Source of the DNA: LMEP-6097 sp049314535
GTDB lineage: Bacteria; Cyanobacteriota; Vampirovibrionia; LMEP-6097
NCBI GenBank assembly: GCA_049314535.1
Contig: JBMOEX010000050.1
Coordinates: 1-15,774 of the forward strand
Direction: 5' to 3'
DNA length: 15,774 bases
Position 1 is the stretch's first letter; every line of letters starts with the position of its first letter. This document shows, piece by piece, positions 12,988 through 15,774 of the stretch. The notes beneath the pieces are model-generated. The model had not been told where the DNA came from and did not search any database. It saw only the letters and a list, made by a program, of their open reading frames with translations. The translations under genes were made by a program, and so were the position numbers.

Positions 12988-14205
12988 GCGATTATCTTTT
13001 AAGTTTAGAATACTAAATTTATTAGCACGAGTTTTAGGTGCTAAGGCTAGAACATAGTCTAGCTCATCGTTAGAAATATCTATTTCTTGAAAACTCTTGG
13101 GTAGCTTGAGTAAATTAAACAGTTCCTCGAAATTTATTATTCTTTCAGGTGCTTGATTTATTTTTTTTAAAACTTCAAGCTGCTGTGGATAAATGAAATA
13201 ACTCGCTATTGCCACTTGAATTCCGTGAGCTGCTTTAACACCATGACCATAGATGGTGTCTATGGCATGGGAAATCATGTGTTCACTGCCAGAGCATGGG
13301 CTTGAATTATTTGCATAGTACATTGCCATGCCTGATAATACGAGGGATCTGATAAATTGTCTTAGGAATTTTGGGCTGTGGAGAAGCTCTAGCCCAGGTT
13401 CTACACCTCCATGATTTGACTGTGCTGCATAAATTAAATCTATTAGTTCGATGGAACCCTGATATGCAAGGTTAATCGCCTCATTGCACTGTTCACGAAC
13501 TCCAATTTCTGCGTTTTCGTCGTCCTCATGATCCTCATGTACCTGTAGTACACTGCGGTCATTCGTCCTCCTCAGCCTTGAACTTGCACGTTCGGTAACA
13601 GTGCCTTCATTGGACTGCTCGCGAACTCCAATTTCTGCGTTTTCATCCTTATCTTTAAAGGCTTGGCTGATATAGCAGTCATTAATGGCTGTGAAGTTTG
13701 CGATTAAATCTCCAATGCCGGCTTGAATACTGATTAAGGGTGCTTTTTCTAAGGTGTTTAAAGAAATCATCAGATGCTCGGGCATTTTACTACCAAGGCT
13801 GAAGCCTGCTATGACTGATATAGGTGAAAAAATTCCATCATGTGCAGCATTACTCGGTATGGAGATAAAAGTCCTATTAGTTTTAAACGATATGTATTTA
13901 GCAAAATCTAAGATTTTTCCTCCACCTATGCCGATTATCGGAGATTGAGATTTAAGGTATTCCTGAGCTAAGTCATTCGTAATAGATTCTTTATTGATTT
14001 CAGGAGCGATAATAAGCTCTGAGTCCATTAATATAGACTTGCACTGCTTAAATATCTCTTCACCAAGCTCTCTGTAGCTATTTGCACCACAGATAAATAA
14101 AGGGTCTTGGTATTTATAATTCTTGAGGAGTTGAATTAATTTGCTAGATAGATCTATAGTTTTATCAAAAAAAATTACAGATTCAGGGATGTCATATTTA
14201 CGCAT
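12970..14205 (-). CDS. sn-glycerol-1-phosphate dehydrogenase-like enzyme with in-frame element insertion
   Basis: Fe/Zn polyol-phosphate dehydrogenase of the glycerol-1-phosphate dehydrogenase/AraM group, reducing dihydroxyacetone phosphate (or a related ketose phosphate) with NAD(P)H. IGIGGGKILDFAKY (91-104) is the nucleotide site and PSNAAHDGIFSPISV is the family signature. GIGDLIANFTA (D166), SGSEHMISH (H309) and VKAAHGIQVA (H327) supply the three metal ligands. Residues 187-242 interrupt the fold between two helices. They are encoded by a palindromic element plus a partial copy, and are hydrophilic and rich in Glu, Arg and Asp. Without them the protein would have about 355 residues, as is usual. 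The frame is kept, so the enzyme may still work. The start overlaps the nucleotidyltransferase end by 31 bp. Confidence 0.88.
   Translation of the reverse strand: MRKYDIPESVIFFDKTIDLSSKLIQLLKNYKYQDPLFICGANSYRELGEEIFKQCKSILMDSELIIAPEINKESITNDLAQEYLKSQSPIIGIGGGKILDFAKYISFKTNRTFISIPSNAAHDGIFSPISVIAGFSLGSKMPEHLMISLNTLEKAPLISIQAGIGDLIANFTAINDCYISQAFKDKDENAEIGVREQSNEGTVTERASSRLRRTNDRSVLQVHEDHEDDENAEIGVREQCNEAINLAYQGSIELIDLIYAAQSNHGGVEPGLELLHSPKFLRQFIRSLVLSGMAMYYANNSSPCSGSEHMISHAIDTIYGHGVKAAHGIQVAIASYFIYPQQLEVLKKINQAPERIINFEELFNLLKLPKSFQEIDISNDELDYVLALAPKTRANKFSILNLKDNRLKISN
13486..13604. repeat. Palindromic element inserted in frame in the dehydrogenase gene
   Basis: Terminal inverted repeats GCACTGTTCACGAAC (13486-13500) and GTTCGGTAACAGTGC (13590-13604) match at most positions (an AC/CA difference and a shifted base). 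The element is 119 bp. Inside are the two core blocks shared with the intergenic copy (13497-13522 and 13569-13594), with 46 bp between them that include a small hairpin TGTAC/GTACA. In the sense of the host gene it codes for a charged peptide running through SRLRRTNDRS, VHEDHEDDE and NAEIGVREQ without a stop. The style matches the protein-coding palindromic elements known from Rickettsia, but I cannot assign it to a named family. Confidence 0.85.
13613..13648. repeat. Partial duplicate of the palindromic element
   Basis: These 36 bp repeat positions 13487-13522 with only four differences, in direct orientation, exactly 126 bp (42 codons) away. As a result the peptide DENAEIGVREQ occurs twice in the dehydrogenase (residues 187-197 and 229-239). 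It shows one end of the element was duplicated or that two insertions occurred and one was trimmed. Confidence 0.85.
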
Positions 14206-14927
14206 TCTAGTTTCTGGGCTCTTTTTAAATCTTCTAATGTATCTACTTCAGTCCAAGCATAAGCTTGAGTGGATTCAAGGCTAAGATCAATGTTTTCTAA
14301 AATTTGGTCAAGGGCGTATTCATAGTGTCTCTTCACATCATTATTTGAAATCAATTCAGAGAGCTTCTCTGCATAAATAATTCTGTCTTTGCTGCATATA
14401 TGCATAATGCCAATGTATTCACCGTGCGAGCTTTCGTTATCTAGGCTTTTGCTGATTCTTTTAATTTTTTTATTTTCACTGATTACTTTCATGTCTTCGT
14501 CTATGAGGGTCTTCGAGTCATCTACAATTAAAAAGCTTTTTCCGTTCCTTAGTCTTTTTATGGCTATTTCTAAGATTCTTGTATCAAAAACTATATCTGA
14601 GTTAAAGACTAAAGTATCATCACCGAGAAGTTCTTGAATTAAATGAACAGAATATATATTATCTTTATTTTCAAAATCATCATTTAATAAAAAATTTAAC
14701 TTTAGGTCTTTTAGCTGAGGAATTATGTTTTCTGCAAAGGCTTGAGTCTTTTCTGCGGCATAGCCTATAACTAAAGTCGCTTCAGTAAAGCCTTTTTGAT
14801 CAAGAATCTTTAGCATACGAGACAGGATAGAATCTTCATCATTGATTTTCAGGCAGGTTTTAGGTAATTCTTTGGTTAGTTCTTTTAGTCTAGATGATTT
14901 ACCAGCAGACAATATAATAGCTTTCAC
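14175..14927 (-). CDS. Sugar/polyol-phosphate nucleotidyltransferase (cytidylyltransferase-like)
   Basis: A 250-residue GT-A-type nucleotidyltransferase. IILSAGKSSRLKELTKELPK (4-23) is the NTP-binding signature with the catalytic Arg and Lys. LVFNSDIVFD holds the metal-binding Asp, SLDNESSHGEYIGIMHI the Glu/Gly substrate loop, and AWTEVDTLEDLKRA the second metal-binding Asp near the end. The overall pattern is that of phosphocholine or inositol-phosphate cytidylyltransferases. The gene overlaps the dehydrogenase by 31 bp, so together they may produce a CDP-activated glycerol-like phosphate for surface polymers or lipids; this is inferred from context. The start is GTG at 14927, with TATAAT (14935-14940) 7 nt upstream and no ribosome binding site. 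Confidence 0.85.
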   Translation of the reverse strand: MKAIILSAGKSSRLKELTKELPKTCLKINDEDSILSRMLKILDQKGFTEATLVIGYAAEKTQAFAENIIPQLKDLKLNFLLNDDFENKDNIYSVHLIQELLGDDTLVFNSDIVFDTRILEIAIKRLRNGKSFLIVDDSKTLIDEDMKVISENKKIKRISKSLDNESSHGEYIGIMHICSKDRIIYAEKLSELISNNDVKRHYEYALDQILENIDLSLESTQAYAWTEVDTLEDLKRAQKLECVNMTSLNL

Positions 14928-14934
14928 GCTGATG

Positions 14935-14940
14935 ATTATA
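14935..14940 (-). promoter_or_regulatory. -10 element directly before the nucleotidyltransferase start
   Basis: A perfect TATAAT on the minus strand is separated from the GTG start by CATCAGC, so transcription should begin at or next to the start codon. The -35 position reads ATTAAG, which is weak. The divergent sigma factor gene has TGGTATAAA at 14978-14986 in the same 72-bp interval. Confidence 0.5.
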
Positions 14941-14977
14941 GCAATTTCGGGGGATGCCTTAATCAGGGCTCTATTTG

Positions 14978-14986
14978 TGGTATAAA
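14978..14986 (+). promoter_or_regulatory. Extended -10 promoter of the sigma factor gene
   Basis: TGGTATAAA is an extended -10 motif. Transcription would start around 14993, giving a leader of a few bases before the TTG at 15000 or about 28 before the ATG at 15021. No -35 hexamer is clear. Confidence 0.45.
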
Positions 14987-14999
14987 TAGAGAGTATTTA

Positions 15000-15737
15000 T
15001 TGCCTGAAATACTTTCCACGATGTCAGATAGCAAGACAGATATAAAATCTCTAGAAATAACTTCAGAAACTACCACAAGAGGGGCTGATATCGCTAAGTT
15101 TATGCCTTTAGTCGAGATGATCGCAAGAAAGGAATTCGGCTCTAAGCGATATCAAAATATTTTTTCTTTCGATGAATTGGTAAACACTGGTTTAATAGCT
15201 GTTCATAATCTCATAGAACAGGCTAAGACTAAAGTAGATACTAAATATAATTCTAGCTATATCGCACAGTCAGTGAAATGGGCTATCACTGATGAATTAA
15301 GAAAACGTCAGTCTTGGTATGGAGTAAAAAGAACCGCTCCATCAGTGGAAGAGGCAGATGCAAGTAAGCCAAAGAAAGAGCTTGACGAAACTGAAACAAC
15401 TGAGATTAAGACCTTAGATGATGCTCGTAAAGCAGTTTTTGAAGTTATTATGTCTGTTGAAAGCATGGAGGAAGATTTAGGTTTCTCTCCAGCTGCTGAT
15501 TCTCAAGATCACTTAGACAGGTTAGAGCTTTTAGCTATTAAACAGAGTTTGATGAAGTCTATAACTAAATTGCCAGATAATCTGAAGCAAGTTGTTAATA
15601 TGAGATTTTACGAAAATTATTCAGGAAATGAAGTCGCAGAGAAATTAGGAGTGACTCCTTCGCGTGTCTCTCATATGATTAAAGAGGCTGTAAAGAAACT
15701 AAAAGTTTCCATGATAGCTGAAGGTTATAACGACTAG
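15000..15737 (+). CDS. FliA-like sigma factor (sigma-70 family)
   Basis: An alternative RNA polymerase sigma factor of 245 residues. Region 2 spans about 30-105: MPLVEMIARKEFG, then FSFDELVNTGLIAVHNLIEQ for core binding and -10 recognition, and YIAQSVKWAITDELRKRQSW. Region 4 spans about 180-238: LPDNLKQVVNMRFYENYSGN, with an HTH EVAEKLGVTPSRVSHMIKEA for the -35. The FDELVNTG and AITDELRK wording is that of flagellar sigma-28. Between them is an acidic linker (EEADASKPKKELDETETTE) and only a poor region 3. With fliG nearby a flagellar role is likely, though a stress or sporulation-type group 3 sigma cannot be excluded. The start is TTG at 15000, with GAGAG 6 nt upstream; ATG at 15021 is the alternative. 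An anti-sigma FlgM is not seen. Confidence 0.8.
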   Translation: MPEILSTMSDSKTDIKSLEITSETTTRGADIAKFMPLVEMIARKEFGSKRYQNIFSFDELVNTGLIAVHNLIEQAKTKVDTKYNSSYIAQSVKWAITDELRKRQSWYGVKRTAPSVEEADASKPKKELDETETTEIKTLDDARKAVFEVIMSVESMEEDLGFSPAADSQDHLDRLELLAIKQSLMKSITKLPDNLKQVVNMRFYENYSGNEVAEKLGVTPSRVSHMIKEAVKKLKVSMIAEGYND

Positions 15738-15774
15738 TTCCAGATAGTCATTAAATAAGGAATAAGAAATAAGG

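Noticed and set aside
13486..13648. CRISPR-like repeats in the dehydrogenase gene
   Set aside because: There are only two direct copies, and they belong to a palindromic element with terminal inverted repeats. No array, no uniform spacers and no cas genes are present.

Overview
This window comes from an AT-rich bacterial chromosome with housekeeping genes (rplS, pepA, ribE, two tRNAs) and two flagellum-linked genes (fliG and a FliA-like sigma factor). The lineage is not fixed by anything I can read. Low G+C, flagellar genes, degraded mobile DNA and palindromic elements inserted in frame inside genes recall host-associated lineages such as flagellated Rickettsiales relatives. The L19 protein, however, does not look like the Rickettsia version, and a Vampirovibrionia-like or other poorly sampled lineage is equally possible. 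I leave it unassigned.

Layout. (1) 1-3160 is a worn accessory region. It starts with the 3' end of a class II tRNA (probably Leu), followed by a small membrane protein and an XRE-type regulator (minus strand) and a divergent secreted protein of unknown function. Then come three remnants read leftward: an IS transposase N-terminus with a small HTH/coiled-coil gene, a tyrosine recombinase catalytic end, and a frameshifted DUF3800 gene. The tRNA, integrase and IS debris suggest an old integrated element. (2) 3163-7075 is a three-gene minus-strand operon: secreted matrixin-like metalloprotease, WecG/TagA/CpsF glycosyltransferase, leucyl aminopeptidase PepA. (3) 7191-9086 is a plus-strand cluster: rplS with a clear promoter, a membrane-anchored cyclophilin, and riboflavin synthase ribE ending at a terminator. 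tRNA-Tyr lies opposite it. (4) 9311-10345 is fliG alone, divergent from a YibE/F membrane protein and a histidine phosphatase. (5) 12307-12612 is a structured intergenic region with a palindromic element, a folded leader and an intrinsic terminator just before crcB, the fluoride channel. (6) 12970-14927 is an overlapping pair, a nucleotidyltransferase and an sn-glycerol-1-phosphate dehydrogenase, probably making an activated polyol phosphate. The dehydrogenase carries a 56-residue in-frame insertion. (7) 15000-15737 is the FliA-like sigma factor.

The most interesting structure is a family of palindromic elements. One copy sits inside the dehydrogenase gene and keeps the frame, followed by a partial duplicate. 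A sibling lies between the phosphatase and crcB. The two share an almost identical core but have different, each internally complementary, terminal arms. Several genes also have a -10-like hexamer only 4-9 nt before the start codon and no Shine-Dalgarno, which suggests leaderless transcripts.
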